Position numbers and translations under genes: made by a program. Of a stretch of DNA of 64,000 bases, positions 1-7,835 are shown one piece after another. Source of the stretch: Amycolatopsis vastitatis (GTDB taxonomy: Bacteria > Actinomycetota > Actinomycetes > Mycobacteriales > Pseudonocardiaceae); the NCBI RefSeq assembly GCF_002234595.1, contig NZ_NMUL01000005.1, positions 186,001-250,000 of the forward strand, in the 5' to 3' direction. Below the pieces are notes generated by a model. That model was not told the DNA's origin. It made no database searches and saw only the letters and a program-made list of their open reading frames with translations. Each line of letters starts with the position of its first letter. Position 1 is the first letter of the stretch.

Positions 1-675
1 GAACATCTCCAGCGAGATCGCCGGGTCGACGTTCACCAGCCCGGACGTGAAGCCGGTGGCGCCGACGGCGAAGTAGCCGGGCGCCGAAAGTTCAGCCAGC
101 CCCGCGATCCACACGAACCGCTCGAAGCCGGCGTCCCGCGCGACCGAGCCGAACCGCACCGGGTCCGGCACCGCGTACTTCACGCCGATGACGTTCGGCG
201 CCGCCTCGCCCAGCGCTCGTAGCTGCTCGCCGGAGATCGCCGGGTTGCGGACGTAGAGCACGACACCCAGTTCCGGCACGGCCGCAGCGATCGCGGCGTG
301 GTACTCGACCCAGCCGTCACCCGAGATGTACGGGTGCACCGGCTGGTGGATCATGATCATGTCGGCGCCGGTGTTCCGCGCGTGCTGCGCGGCCCGCGTC
401 GCCGACGCGACGTCGTGGCCGATCCCGGCGAGCACGCTCGCCCGGCCGGCCGCGGCCTCGACGGTGATCTCCAGGCAGTGGCGCGCCTCGCCCGCGTCGA
501 GCGCGTAGAACTCACCGGTGTTCCCGTTCGGCGTCACGACCTCGATGCCACCGGTGATCAGCCGGTCCACCAGCTTCGCGTACGTCTCGCCGTCGACGGC
601 GCCCTCGGCGTCGAACGGCGTCACCGGGATGGCCACCACCCCGGAAAGCCGCCGCTTCTGCTCCTCGAACGTCAT
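1..675 (-). CDS. DapA-family (dihydrodipicolinate synthase-like) aldolase/dehydratase, C-terminus outside window
   Basis: The 225 residues visible are the N-terminal part of a class I aldolase of the DapA/N-acetylneuraminate lyase family; the gene runs off the left edge. A GNTGE loop at residues 51-55 matches the family GTTGE carboxylate-binding motif. Tyr136 (LYVRNP) and the Schiff-base lysine Lys161 (IGVKYAV) are at the expected places. The start ATG overlaps the stop of the upstream GntR gene as ATGA, so the two are probably translationally coupled. Association with a GntR regulator and a divergent ABC importer suggests catabolism of an imported keto-acid or sugar acid rather than lysine biosynthesis. 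The substrate cannot be read from the sequence. Confidence 0.85.
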   Translation of the reverse strand, partial: MTFEEQKRRLSGVVAIPVTPFDAEGAVDGETYAKLVDRLITGGIEVVTPNGNTGEFYALDAGEARHCLEITVEAAAGRASVLAGIGHDVASATRAAQHARNTGADMIMIHQPVHPYISGDGWVEYHAAIAAAVPELGVVLYVRNPAISGEQLRALGEAAPNVIGVKYAVPDPVRFGSVARDAGFERFVWIAGLAELSAPGYFAVGATGFTSGLVNVDPAISLEMF

Positions 676-1382
676 CGGGCCCCCTTCGGATCGCCGGTTT
701 CGGTGGTGCGGTCGCCGGGGAGCCCGAAGGCGACCCGGTCGATGAAATCGGTGATGTGCTTGCGCAGCAGGTGTTCGGTCTGCCGGGCGTTGCCGCTCTC
801 GGCGGCGTTCAGGATCGCCCGGTGTTCGGCCGCTTCGCCCTGCCAGGTCGGGCTGATGCCCCAGCCGGTGACGGTGATCAGTGCCGCCTGGTCGCGCAGG
901 CCGTCCAGGACCTCGACCAGCAGCGGGTTCCCGCACCCGGAGTAGAGCGCGCGGTGGAACAGCCGGTTGGTCAGGCTGGCCTTCGCGCGGTCGGTGGCCG
1001 CGGCGCCGGTCTCGACCTCGGCCAGCACCTGACGCGCCTCGCCGAAGTCCGCACCCTGCTCGACCGCGCGCCGGACGGCTTCGGGCTCGAGGAGCGCGCG
1101 CAGGTCGTACACCGCGTACGCGCTCTCGGCGTCCATGACCCGGACCGCCGCCCCCTTGTACGTGCTCATCGTGACCAAACCGGAACCGGCCAGGATCCGC
1201 AGTGCCTCGCGCACCGGAGTCTTCGACACCCCGAGCAGCGCGCCCACCTCGGCTTCGACGAGCGTTTCGCCCGGCCCGAACTCGCCGCTCAAGATCGCTT
1301 CCTTGATCGCGTCACGGACGAAATCGGTGCGCGAAACGGGCGGCGGCGGCCTCCTGGCCGAAGAAGTGCTCGCCACTGGCAT
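672..1382 (-). CDS. GntR-family transcriptional regulator, FadR/FCD type
   Basis: A 236-residue regulator. The N-terminal winged helix is at about residues 18-75, with the recognition segment GVSKTPVREAL typical of GntR proteins. It is followed by an all-helical FCD effector domain at about 85-220. I chose ATG 1382: the in-frame ATG at 1421 would leave only 17 bp before the divergent lipoprotein gene. The stop overlaps the aldolase start (ATGA). It probably represses both the aldolase and the divergent ABC operon and responds to a substrate or intermediate of that pathway; this is inferred from position and family habit. Confidence 0.85.
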   Translation of the reverse strand: MPVASTSSARRPPPPVSRTDFVRDAIKEAILSGEFGPGETLVEAEVGALLGVSKTPVREALRILAGSGLVTMSTYKGAAVRVMDAESAYAVYDLRALLEPEAVRRAVEQGADFGEARQVLAEVETGAAATDRAKASLTNRLFHRALYSGCGNPLLVEVLDGLRDQAALITVTGWGISPTWQGEAAEHRAILNAAESGNARQTEHLLRKHITDFIDRVAFGLPGDRTTETGDPKGAR

Positions 1383-1438
1383 GTCCGATCTGATATACGA
1401 TGCGACATACAACATTATCACGGACCGAGGGAGCGGCC
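1383..1438. promoter_or_regulatory. divergent promoter/operator between GntR gene and ABC operon
   Basis: An AT-rich stretch in a 70% GC background between divergent genes. It holds two direct copies of GAyATAC (1393-1399 and 1405-1411) with a 12-bp period, and CATTAT at 1413-1418 as a possible -10 for the rightward operon. A GntR binding site here is plausible, but no perfect palindrome was found. Confidence 0.4.
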
Positions 1439-2665
1439 ATGCAGCGTTGCACTGGCTTCCGATTCCGACGAGTGTTGCTGGCGGCAGGCCTCGCCGCCGG
1501 TCTGGCGGCCTGCGGCGCGCCCGGCGGTGACGGCGGTCAGGCGGCGAACCCCCAGGCCGTGCCGGACAAGCCGAGCAAGCCGGTCGAGCTCAACATCCTC
1601 GACGTCGCGGGCAACCTGCAGCTCACCAAGCAGATGATCGAGAACTTCAAGGCCGCGCACCCGGAAGTGCTCTCGAAGGTCACCTATTCGACGGCGCCCG
1701 CGCCGAGCATGGCGGGCAAGCTCAAGGCCGAGCAGGACGGCGGCGTCGCCCAGACGCACCTGGTCCTCAGCGGCACCGACGGCCTCTCGGCCGGCATCGC
1801 GAACGGCACCCTGGCCAAGGTCCTCCCGGACTTCGCCGGCCGGTTCCCGAACCTGATGCAGAACTACCAGGAACCCGCGGCGAAGATGCAGGAGCTGACC
1901 AACGGCTACGGCGTCGAGGTCGTCTACTACCCGTCCGGCCCGCTGCTGGAGTTCAACCCCGGCAAGGTGCCCGCCGCCCCGGCGTCCCCGCAGGAGCTGC
2001 TCGACTGGGCCAAGGCGCACCCGGAGAAGTTCCAGTACGCCCAGCCGTCGAACTCCGGCCCGGGCCGCACGTTCCTGATGGGGTTGCCGTACCTGCTCGG
2101 CGACAAGGACCCGAAGGACCCGGACAAGGGCTGGGACAAGACCTGGGCGTTCCTGCAGGAGCTGGGCAAGTACGTGAAGTACTACCCGTCCGGCACCACG
2201 GAGACGATGAAGAACCTCGCGTCGGGTTCGGTGGACATGATCATGTCGACGACTGGCTGGGACATCAACCCGCGCAAGCTCGGCACGGTGCCCAACACGG
2301 TCAAGACCGCGATCATGCAGCCGATGCACTGGGTCACCGACGCCCAGTACGCCCTGATCCCGAAGGGCCTCTCGCCCGACCAGGAGTCGGCGATCCTGCA
2401 GCTGATCGCGTGGATGCTCAAGCCGGACCAGCAGGCCATCGCCTACGACGACGGCTACTTCTACCCCGGCCCTGCGGTCAAGGACGTCACGCTGCAGATG
2501 GCGCCGCAGAAGAGCCAGGACACCATCCGGCAGTTCGGGCGCCCGGAGTACGAGCAGTGGATCGCGCAGTACCCCAAGGAGACCTCGCTGCCTGCCGAGC
2601 AGCAGGTCAAGGCGTTCGACAAGTGGAACCAGCTGGTCGGCGGCTCGAAGGTCGGCAAGAAGTGA
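1439..2665 (+). CDS. ABC transporter substrate-binding lipoprotein (PotD/AfuA-type, family 1)
   Basis: A 408-residue extracellular solute-binding protein. A short basic N-terminus and hydrophobic stretch end in the lipobox LAAC, with the lipidated cysteine at residue 25, so it sits on the outer face of the membrane. The ATG at 1439 is preceded by GAGGGAG and is preferred over an in-frame ATG at 1400 that lies in the promoter. The body resembles periplasmic proteins for polyamines, iron or aminoalkylphosphonates. It is the first gene of a four-component importer in which every junction overlaps by 4 bp. The ligand is unknown; the neighbouring aldolase suggests an organic acid or related carbon source. 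Confidence 0.85.
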   Translation: MQRCTGFRFRRVLLAAGLAAGLAACGAPGGDGGQAANPQAVPDKPSKPVELNILDVAGNLQLTKQMIENFKAAHPEVLSKVTYSTAPAPSMAGKLKAEQDGGVAQTHLVLSGTDGLSAGIANGTLAKVLPDFAGRFPNLMQNYQEPAAKMQELTNGYGVEVVYYPSGPLLEFNPGKVPAAPASPQELLDWAKAHPEKFQYAQPSNSGPGRTFLMGLPYLLGDKDPKDPDKGWDKTWAFLQELGKYVKYYPSGTTETMKNLASGSVDMIMSTTGWDINPRKLGTVPNTVKTAIMQPMHWVTDAQYALIPKGLSPDQESAILQLIAWMLKPDQQAIAYDDGYFYPGPAVKDVTLQMAPQKSQDTIRQFGRPEYEQWIAQYPKETSLPAEQQVKAFDKWNQLVGGSKVGKK

Positions 2666-3705
2666 CGTTCCAGCAGCTGCGGCTGGACGGAGTTTCGCGC
2701 AGCTTCGGCACCGCGAACGCCCTGAGCGGCCTCGACCTCGCCATCGCACGCGGCGAGTTCGTGGCCCTCCTCGGCCCGTCCGGCTGCGGCAAGTCGACCG
2801 CGCTCAACTGCCTGGCCGGCCTGCTGCCGCTGACCGGCGGCAGCATCTGGCTCGACGACGCCCGGATCGACGGGCAGCCGCCGGAGCAGCGCGGGTTCGG
2901 CATGGTCTTCCAGAACTACGCGCTGTTCCCGCACATGTCCGTCCGCGCGAACGTCGGGTTCGGCCTCAAGATGCGCAAGGTCGGCCGTGCCGAGGCCCGC
3001 CGCCGCGTCGACGAAGCCCTGCGCCTGGTGCAGCTCACCGAGCACGCGGCGAAGTTCCCTGCCCAGCTGTCCGGCGGCCAGCAGCAGCGCGTCGCCATCG
3101 CCCGCGCCGTGGTGCTGGAGCCGCCGGTGGTCCTGATGGACGAGCCACTGTCCAATTTGGACGCCAAGCTCCGTCTGGAGATGCGGATGGAGATCCGCCG
3201 CCTCCACCAGACGCTCGGCCTCACCACGGTGTACGTCACCCACGACCAGGAGGAGGCCCTGTCGCTGGCCGACCGCCTGGTGGTGCTGCGCGACGGCGCG
3301 GTCCAGCAGATCGGCACCCCCGAGGAGGTCTACGCCCAGCCGGTGAACAGCTATGTCGCCTCCTTCATGGGTTACCGCAACCTCTTGGACGTGACGGTCA
3401 CCGGCGCCGCGGGCTCGTCGGTCACCGTCGAGGGCGCGGGAGTCCGTCTGACCGGCCGCGGCTCGCTCACGGAGGGCCCGGCGAAGGCGGCGATCCGCCC
3501 GGAGGACTTCGTGGTCGGCGACGGCACGGAGAACGCCCTCGACGTGACGGTCGAGATCGTCGAGTACCACGGCCGCGAGTTGTCGGTCTCCGCCCGGCTG
3601 GCGACCGGGGTGCCGGTCTACTTCCGGACGGACAAGCGCCTGGCCCCCGGCGACACGGCGAAGATCGGTGTCCCGGCCGAGCGGGTCCTGGTGTTCGCAC
3701 CGTGA
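2662..3705 (+). CDS. ABC transporter ATP-binding protein with TOBE domain
   Basis: A 347-residue ATPase with Walker A GPSGCGKST at 38-46, signature LSGGQQQR at 136-143 and Walker B VVLMDEP at 156-162. A C-terminal TOBE-like regulatory domain follows at about 270-345. The GTG start overlaps the preceding stop as GTGA. Length and domain order fit the PotA/FbpC/PhnT group that works with two separate permeases, and two permeases follow. It energises uptake at the inner face of the membrane. Confidence 0.9.
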   Translation: MTFQQLRLDGVSRSFGTANALSGLDLAIARGEFVALLGPSGCGKSTALNCLAGLLPLTGGSIWLDDARIDGQPPEQRGFGMVFQNYALFPHMSVRANVGFGLKMRKVGRAEARRRVDEALRLVQLTEHAAKFPAQLSGGQQQRVAIARAVVLEPPVVLMDEPLSNLDAKLRLEMRMEIRRLHQTLGLTTVYVTHDQEEALSLADRLVVLRDGAVQQIGTPEEVYAQPVNSYVASFMGYRNLLDVTVTGAAGSSVTVEGAGVRLTGRGSLTEGPAKAAIRPEDFVVGDGTENALDVTVEIVEYHGRELSVSARLATGVPVYFRTDKRLAPGDTAKIGVPAERVLVFAP

Positions 3706-3818
3706 CCGCCGCAGCCGCCGTGACCGACCGCGCGGTGGTCGTCGGTGTTTCCGCCATGCCCGCCGCGGTCCTGCCCGCGCGGGTCCTGCCTGCGCGAGTC
3801 CTGGTGGTCGAGTCATGA
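3702..3818 (+). CDS. possible 38-residue coupling ORF between ATPase and permease
   Basis: An open frame starts at a GTG that overlaps the ATPase stop (GTGA) and ends in a TGA that overlaps the permease start (ATGA at 3815). It fills the only gap in an otherwise fully overlapping operon. The product is Ala/Val-rich with internal repetition (VLPAR twice), matched in DNA by tandem GTCCTGCC[CT]GCGCG copies near 3770-3802. It could be a small peptide, or a ribosome path that keeps the permease coupled. The coding case rests only on the double overlap. Confidence 0.35.
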   Translation: MTAAAAVTDRAVVVGVSAMPAAVLPARVLPARVLVVES

Positions 3819-4708
3819 CCGCCGTCGCGAGCGCCCGGCCCGCACTGCGTCACCGCCTGGCCGAACGCGGTGTCGACCGCACCCTGCTGCTCCTGGTGCC
3901 CGGCCTGCTGGTCACCGCCTGCCTGTTCCTGTACCCCTTCCTCTACGGCCTCCAGTTGTCGTTCGCCCCGCGCAAGGGCGGGGTCTTCGCGAACTACGCG
4001 CGGTTCTTCGGCGACCCGTACCTGCGCGACACGATCTGGACGACGCTGGGCATCGCGCTGCCCGCGACGTTCATCAACGTCCTCGCCAGCATCCCGATCG
4101 CGTACGTGATGCGCGGCCGCGTCCGCGGCAAACGCCTCCTGACGACGATCCTGGTCGTGCCGATCACGCTCGGCACGGTGCTCACCGCGCAGGGCCTGAT
4201 CATGTACGGCGGGCCGGCGGGCTGGCTGAACAAGGTGCTCACCGTCCTCGGTATCACCGACCAGCCGCTGCCGCTGATCCACAACTACACCGGCGTGCTC
4301 CTGTCGCTCGTGATCACCGGCTTCCCGTTCTCCTTCCTGCTCACGTTGTCCTATCTGTCGGGCATCGACCCCTCCCTGGAGAAGGCGGCCGCGACGCTCG
4401 GCGCGAACGGCGTCCAGCGCTTCCGGCGGATCACGCTGCCCCTGCTGGCGCCCGGCCTGGCGATCACCTTCTGTCTCTCGTTCGTCATGGCGTTCTCGGT
4501 GTTCCCTTCGGCGCAGCTCGTCGGCGACCCCGCGAACGAGACCCGTGTCATCTCGATCGCGGCCTACCACGCCGCCTTCGAGGAGTACGACTACTCGATG
4601 GGCTCGGCCGTCGCGATGCTCATGGCGGTGATCATGCTGATCGTGATCGGCCTGGTCATGGCGTGGCGCGGCACGCTGTACCGCGGAGCGACCGGAGGCA
4701 AGGGTTGA
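3815..4708 (+). CDS. ABC transporter permease (first of pair)
   Basis: A 297-residue integral membrane protein with about six hydrophobic segments, beginning at LLLLVPGLLVTACLFLYPF. The EAA-type cytoplasmic loop is at about residues 187-206 (EKAAATLGANGVQRFRRI), which docks on the ATPase. The ATG at 3815 was chosen because it overlaps the preceding small frame; longer in-frame starts reach back into the ATPase with Arg-rich, non-membrane sequence. It pairs with the next permease. Confidence 0.85.
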   Translation: MTAVASARPALRHRLAERGVDRTLLLLVPGLLVTACLFLYPFLYGLQLSFAPRKGGVFANYARFFGDPYLRDTIWTTLGIALPATFINVLASIPIAYVMRGRVRGKRLLTTILVVPITLGTVLTAQGLIMYGGPAGWLNKVLTVLGITDQPLPLIHNYTGVLLSLVITGFPFSFLLTLSYLSGIDPSLEKAAATLGANGVQRFRRITLPLLAPGLAITFCLSFVMAFSVFPSAQLVGDPANETRVISIAAYHAAFEEYDYSMGSAVAMLMAVIMLIVIGLVMAWRGTLYRGATGGKG

Positions 4709-5562
4709 CCACGAAAGGTATGACCACGAACGGGGTGACCGGTTGGGTCGCGCGTCCCGGACGTTGGGTCGTCTGGGCCGTGGTCGTGTTCTTCTTCGTC
4801 AACCTCGCGGGCGTGGTGCTCTCGGTGGTCGTCGACTCGTTCGGCACGCAGTGGTTCGGAAGCTGGCTCCCGGACGGCTTCACCACCCACTGGTACGCCG
4901 ACGCCTGGCGCGAGTTCGGCCTGTCGGACGTCCTCCTCACTACGGCGATCGTCGCCCTCGTGGTGATCGCCGTGTCGGTGGCGGTCGGCGTCCCGGCCGC
5001 CTACGCGCTGGCCCGCCGCTCGTTCCCCGGCAAGCGCCTGGTGATGCTGCTGTTCGTCCTGCCGATCCTGATCCCTCCCATCACCTACGGCATCCCGCTG
5101 GCCACCGTGCTGTACAAGTTCCACCTCGCCGGCACGATCACCGGCGTCATCCTGGCCAACCTGGTGCCGTCAGTGCCGTTCGTCGTGCTGACGATGACGC
5201 CGTTCATCGAGCAGATCGACCCCAAGATCGAAGCCGCGGCCCGCATGTCCGGCGCGCGGACCGTCTCGGTGTTCACCCGCATCCTCGGCCCGCTGCTGCT
5301 GCCGGGGATCCTGGCCGCGTCGATCCTCGTGCTGGTGCGGACGGTCGGCATGTTCGAGCTGACGTTCCTCACCGCGGGCCCGGACTCGACGACCCTCGTC
5401 GTGGCGCTCTACAACTCCGTGTTCGCCGCGGGCATCCGGGCCAACCAGTCGGTCGACGCCATGGCGACCATCTACACCGCGTCCATGCTCGTGCTCCTTC
5501 TCGTCGCGTTGCGGTTCGTGAACCCGACCCAGCTGGTGACCCGGATCCGGGAGGAGACCTAG
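4705..5562 (+). CDS. ABC transporter permease (second of pair)
   Basis: A 285-residue permease with six hydrophobic segments and an EAA loop (EAAARMSGARTVSVFTRI) before the last two helices. The TTG at 4705 overlaps the first permease stop as TTGA and has GGAGG 6 nt upstream, so I use it; ATG 4720 is the alternative. The first and second permeases form the membrane channel, and the operon ends here. Confidence 0.82.
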   Translation: MTTKGMTTNGVTGWVARPGRWVVWAVVVFFFVNLAGVVLSVVVDSFGTQWFGSWLPDGFTTHWYADAWREFGLSDVLLTTAIVALVVIAVSVAVGVPAAYALARRSFPGKRLVMLLFVLPILIPPITYGIPLATVLYKFHLAGTITGVILANLVPSVPFVVLTMTPFIEQIDPKIEAAARMSGARTVSVFTRILGPLLLPGILAASILVLVRTVGMFELTFLTAGPDSTTLVVALYNSVFAAGIRANQSVDAMATIYTASMLVLLLVALRFVNPTQLVTRIREET

Positions 5563-5572
5563 TTCGTTCGCT

Positions 5573-5615
5573 CATGTGATCGACTTTACCGCGGATCATC
5601 GAACATGTGATCGAC
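5573..5615. repeat. direct repeat CATGTGATCGAC, two copies 31 bp apart
   Basis: CATGTGATCGAC occurs at 5573-5584 and 5604-5615 in the gap between the ABC operon and the MerR gene. The spacing is about three helical turns, so a protein could bind both copies on one face. No function is assigned. Confidence 0.5.
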
Positions 5616-5638
5616 ACGATCGAGCGAAGTCGCAGGTC

Positions 5639-5675
5639 TTGCGCCTCCCCCGAGGGGAGCTGCCACGCTTGCGCC
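5639..5675 (+). promoter_or_regulatory. MerR-type promoter with long spacer and dyad, autoregulatory
   Basis: TTGCGC (5639-5644) and CACGCT (5664-5669) are separated by 19 bp, the overlong spacer typical of MerR-controlled promoters. The perfect dyad CTCCCC-CGA-GGGGAG (5645-5659) sits inside the spacer. The start codon at 5676 lies 6 nt after the -10, so the mRNA is probably leaderless. The regulator most likely controls its own gene here. Confidence 0.65.
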
Positions 5676-6518
5676 ATGCAGTATTCGATCGGCGAACTCG
5701 CCCACCGGACCGGGCTGACGGTCAAGGCCGTCCGGTTCTACTCGGATCGCGGCCTCGTGCCGCCGTCCGGGCGCAACACCGCGGGCCAGCGCCGTTACGA
5801 CGACGCCGCGCTCGCCCGGCTCGACGTCATCCGGGTCCTCCGCGACCTCGGCATCGACCTCGCCACGATCCGGCGGGTGATCGACGGCGAGACCACCGTC
5901 GCGGAGGTCGCGGCAGAGCACGTCGCGGCGGTGGAGGTGCAGATCGGCGTGCTGCGCCGGCGAAGTGCGGTGCTGAAGGCAGTGGCGGACCGCGGTTCGC
6001 CTCCCGGGGCGGCGAGGCTCGTGCACCAGCAGGCCCTGCTGTCCGAAGTGGAGCGGCAGTGCCTGGTCGGCGACTTCCTCGCCGATGCCTTGGGTGATCG
6101 TTCCGAGCTGGCGGGGATCGCCCGTACCTTGACCCCGGACCTGCCCGGGGACCCCAGCCCCGAACAGGCTGAGGCGTGGATCGAGCTGGCCGCGCTGATG
6201 CGGGACACGGAGTTCCGCGCGAACCTGCGCCGGCTCGCGGACGGCCACCAAGCCGGCTTGCGCCGTGACCTGGCGGCCGAGGTGCGGGACGCCGTCACGC
6301 CGGCCCTCGCAGCCGGGATCGTGCCGAAGTCCCCGGCGGCGAAGGCGATCGTCGACGGCCTGGGGCGGGATCCCGGCGAGCTGCGGGAGTGGCTCGACGT
6401 CGTCAACGATCCGCGCCGCGAGCGCTACCTGGAGCTGTTGGGGGTGATCAACGGCTGGGCGGCACCGGAAAGCCTGGCTTCCGCCTTCGACTGGCTGGCC
6501 GAGGCTATGGCAGCCTGA
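5676..6518 (+). CDS. MerR-family transcriptional regulator
   Basis: A 280-residue protein. The N-terminal MerR winged helix is at 1-70 (YSIGELAHRTGLTVKAVRFY; the wing region has GLVPPSGR). The dimerisation helix follows, then a long C-terminal helical effector domain without cysteine clusters, so it is not a metal sensor of the CueR/ZntR type. The start at 5676 is the only one compatible with the MerR fold and the promoter dyad. It converges with the ThrRS-like gene and overlaps its end by 14 bp. The effector is unknown. Confidence 0.88.
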   Translation: MQYSIGELAHRTGLTVKAVRFYSDRGLVPPSGRNTAGQRRYDDAALARLDVIRVLRDLGIDLATIRRVIDGETTVAEVAAEHVAAVEVQIGVLRRRSAVLKAVADRGSPPGAARLVHQQALLSEVERQCLVGDFLADALGDRSELAGIARTLTPDLPGDPSPEQAEAWIELAALMRDTEFRANLRRLADGHQAGLRRDLAAEVRDAVTPALAAGIVPKSPAAKAIVDGLGRDPGELREWLDVVNDPRRERYLELLGVINGWAAPESLASAFDWLAEAMAA

Positions 6519-7677
6519 CCACCTCCCGGATGGACGCAATCGCGTCCTCGGCCGGTCGCGCGTCGAGACGGCGCCCGTCGCGCAGCCGCAGCGAAAGCCG
6601 GCCCGCCGCGACCTCCTCCGGACCGATCACGGCCTGGTAGGGCGCCAGCCGTCCCTCGCGGATCCGCGCGCCGAGGCTGCCCTGCGAGACGATCTCCGCC
6701 CGCAGGTCCCCGCACCGGTCCAGAACCGACTGCGCGTAGGGCAGTTCGGCAGACGACAACGGAAGCAACCGCAGCTGGACCGGCGCGAGCCAAGCCGGGA
6801 ACGCGCCACCGTGGACCTCGACGAGGTGCGCCACCGCGCGCTCCACGCTGCCGATGACGCTGCGGTGCACCATGACCGGCCGGTGCTTCGCCGCGTCCGC
6901 GCCGACGTACTCCAGCCCGAACCGCTCCGGCTGGTGGAAGTCGACCTGGACGGTGGAGAGGGTCGACTCGCGGCCCGCGCTGTCGGCGATCTGGACGTCG
7001 ATCTTCGGCCCGTAGAAGGCCGCTTCGCCCTCGACGGCGTCGTACGGAAGCCCGTCGAGGACGGACCGCAGGATTTCCGCCGACCGGTCCCAGTTCCCGG
7101 CCACGTACTTCCCGCCGGCGCCCGGGAGCGAAAGCCGGTACCGCGCCGGGCTGATGCCGAGCGCGTCGTAGGCCCGCCGGATCATCCCCAGCGCGGCGGC
7201 CGCCTCGGCTTCGACCTGGTCGAGGGTGCAGAAGATGTGCGCGTCGTTGAGCTGGATCGCGCGGACGCGGTTCAGCCCCCCGAGCACTCCGGACAGCTCG
7301 CTGCGGTACATCCCGCCGAGCTCGGCGATCCGCAGTGGCAGCTCACGGTAGCTGCGCCCGCGCGAACGGTAGATCAGCGCGTGGTGCGGGCACAGGCTCG
7401 GCCGCAGCACGAGCTGCTCGCCGCCGACGTCCATCGGCGGGTACATGTCGTCGCGGTAGTGCGCCCAGTGCCCCGAGATCTCGTACAGCTCGCGTTTGCC
7501 GAGCACCGGCGAATGGACGTGCCGGTAGCCCGCCCGCCGTTCGAGACCGCGGACGTACTCCTCGATGCTGTGGCGGACGATCGCGCCGTCGGGCAGCCAG
7601 TAGGGCAGGCCCGCGCCGATCAGCGGGTCGGTGCCGAAGAGGCCGAGTTCGCGGCCGAGCTTGCGGTGGTCGTGCAT
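6505..7677 (-). CDS. short threonyl-tRNA synthetase: catalytic plus anticodon domains only
   Basis: A 390-residue class II synthetase of the bacterial ThrRS type. It lacks the N-terminal TGS and editing domains that make ordinary bacterial ThrRS about 640-690 residues. The zinc/threonine ligands Cys96, His147 (NDAHIFC) and His271 (VMVHRSVIGS) are all kept. Motif 2 reads MYRSELSG and motif 3 ends GSVERA. The C-terminal 95 residues are the anticodon-binding domain. It should charge tRNA-Thr but cannot clear Ser-tRNA-Thr in cis. A full-length ThrRS presumably exists elsewhere, making this an inducible or resistance paralogue (inference). ATG 7677 is downstream of a Thr-codon leader peptide and terminator hairpin. 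Confidence 0.88.
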   Translation of the reverse strand: MHDHRKLGRELGLFGTDPLIGAGLPYWLPDGAIVRHSIEEYVRGLERRAGYRHVHSPVLGKRELYEISGHWAHYRDDMYPPMDVGGEQLVLRPSLCPHHALIYRSRGRSYRELPLRIAELGGMYRSELSGVLGGLNRVRAIQLNDAHIFCTLDQVEAEAAAALGMIRRAYDALGISPARYRLSLPGAGGKYVAGNWDRSAEILRSVLDGLPYDAVEGEAAFYGPKIDVQIADSAGRESTLSTVQVDFHQPERFGLEYVGADAAKHRPVMVHRSVIGSVERAVAHLVEVHGGAFPAWLAPVQLRLLPLSSAELPYAQSVLDRCGDLRAEIVSQGSLGARIREGRLAPYQAVIGPEEVAAGRLSLRLRDGRRLDARPAEDAIASIREVVRLP

Positions 7678-7721
7678 TGTGGACTCCCTCGTGGACGGCG
7701 AGGCGGAAGACCACAAGACGA

Positions 7722-7745
7722 AGCCCGGGGCGACCGCCCCGGGCT
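7722..7745 (-). terminator. attenuator hairpin upstream of short ThrRS gene
   Basis: AGCCCGGGGC pairs perfectly with GCCCCGGGCT around a 4-nt loop. In the leftward transcript it is followed by a moderately U-rich run (TCGTCTTGTGGTCTTCC). It lies 11 nt after the leader-peptide stop and 44 nt before the ThrRS start. It is placed as a regulated terminator. Confidence 0.7.
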
Positions 7746-7756
7746 GGAGACATCGT

Positions 7757-7807
7757 TCAGCGCGCCGGGACACTCTCCGGCGTCGTCGTGGAAACAGCGC
7801 GCTTCAT
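7757..7807 (-). CDS. threonine leader peptide (MKRAVSTTTPESVPAR)
   Basis: A 16-residue open frame with three consecutive ACG threonine codons (codons 7-9), immediately upstream of the attenuator hairpin and the ThrRS gene. Codons 13-14 (TCCCGG) can pair with CCGGGG in the terminator 5' arm. A ribosome stalled on the Thr codons would leave that pairing free, and one that reaches the stop would cover it. TACCGT at 7815-7820 (as read on this strand) is a possible -10 placing transcription start at the ATG itself. Readthrough from the upstream UPF0303 gene is also possible, since the gap is only 28 bp. Confidence 0.7.
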   Translation of the reverse strand: MKRAVSTTTPESVPAR

Positions 7808-7835
7808 GTCTTCGACGGTAGCAGCGCGCGCCAGC

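Noticed and set aside
6505..7677. Calling the short ThrRS a borrelidin-resistance enzyme
   Set aside because: The drug-contact position near DFHQPERF is Gln rather than the E. coli Leu, but Gln may also be normal in housekeeping actinobacterial ThrRS, so it is not diagnostic.
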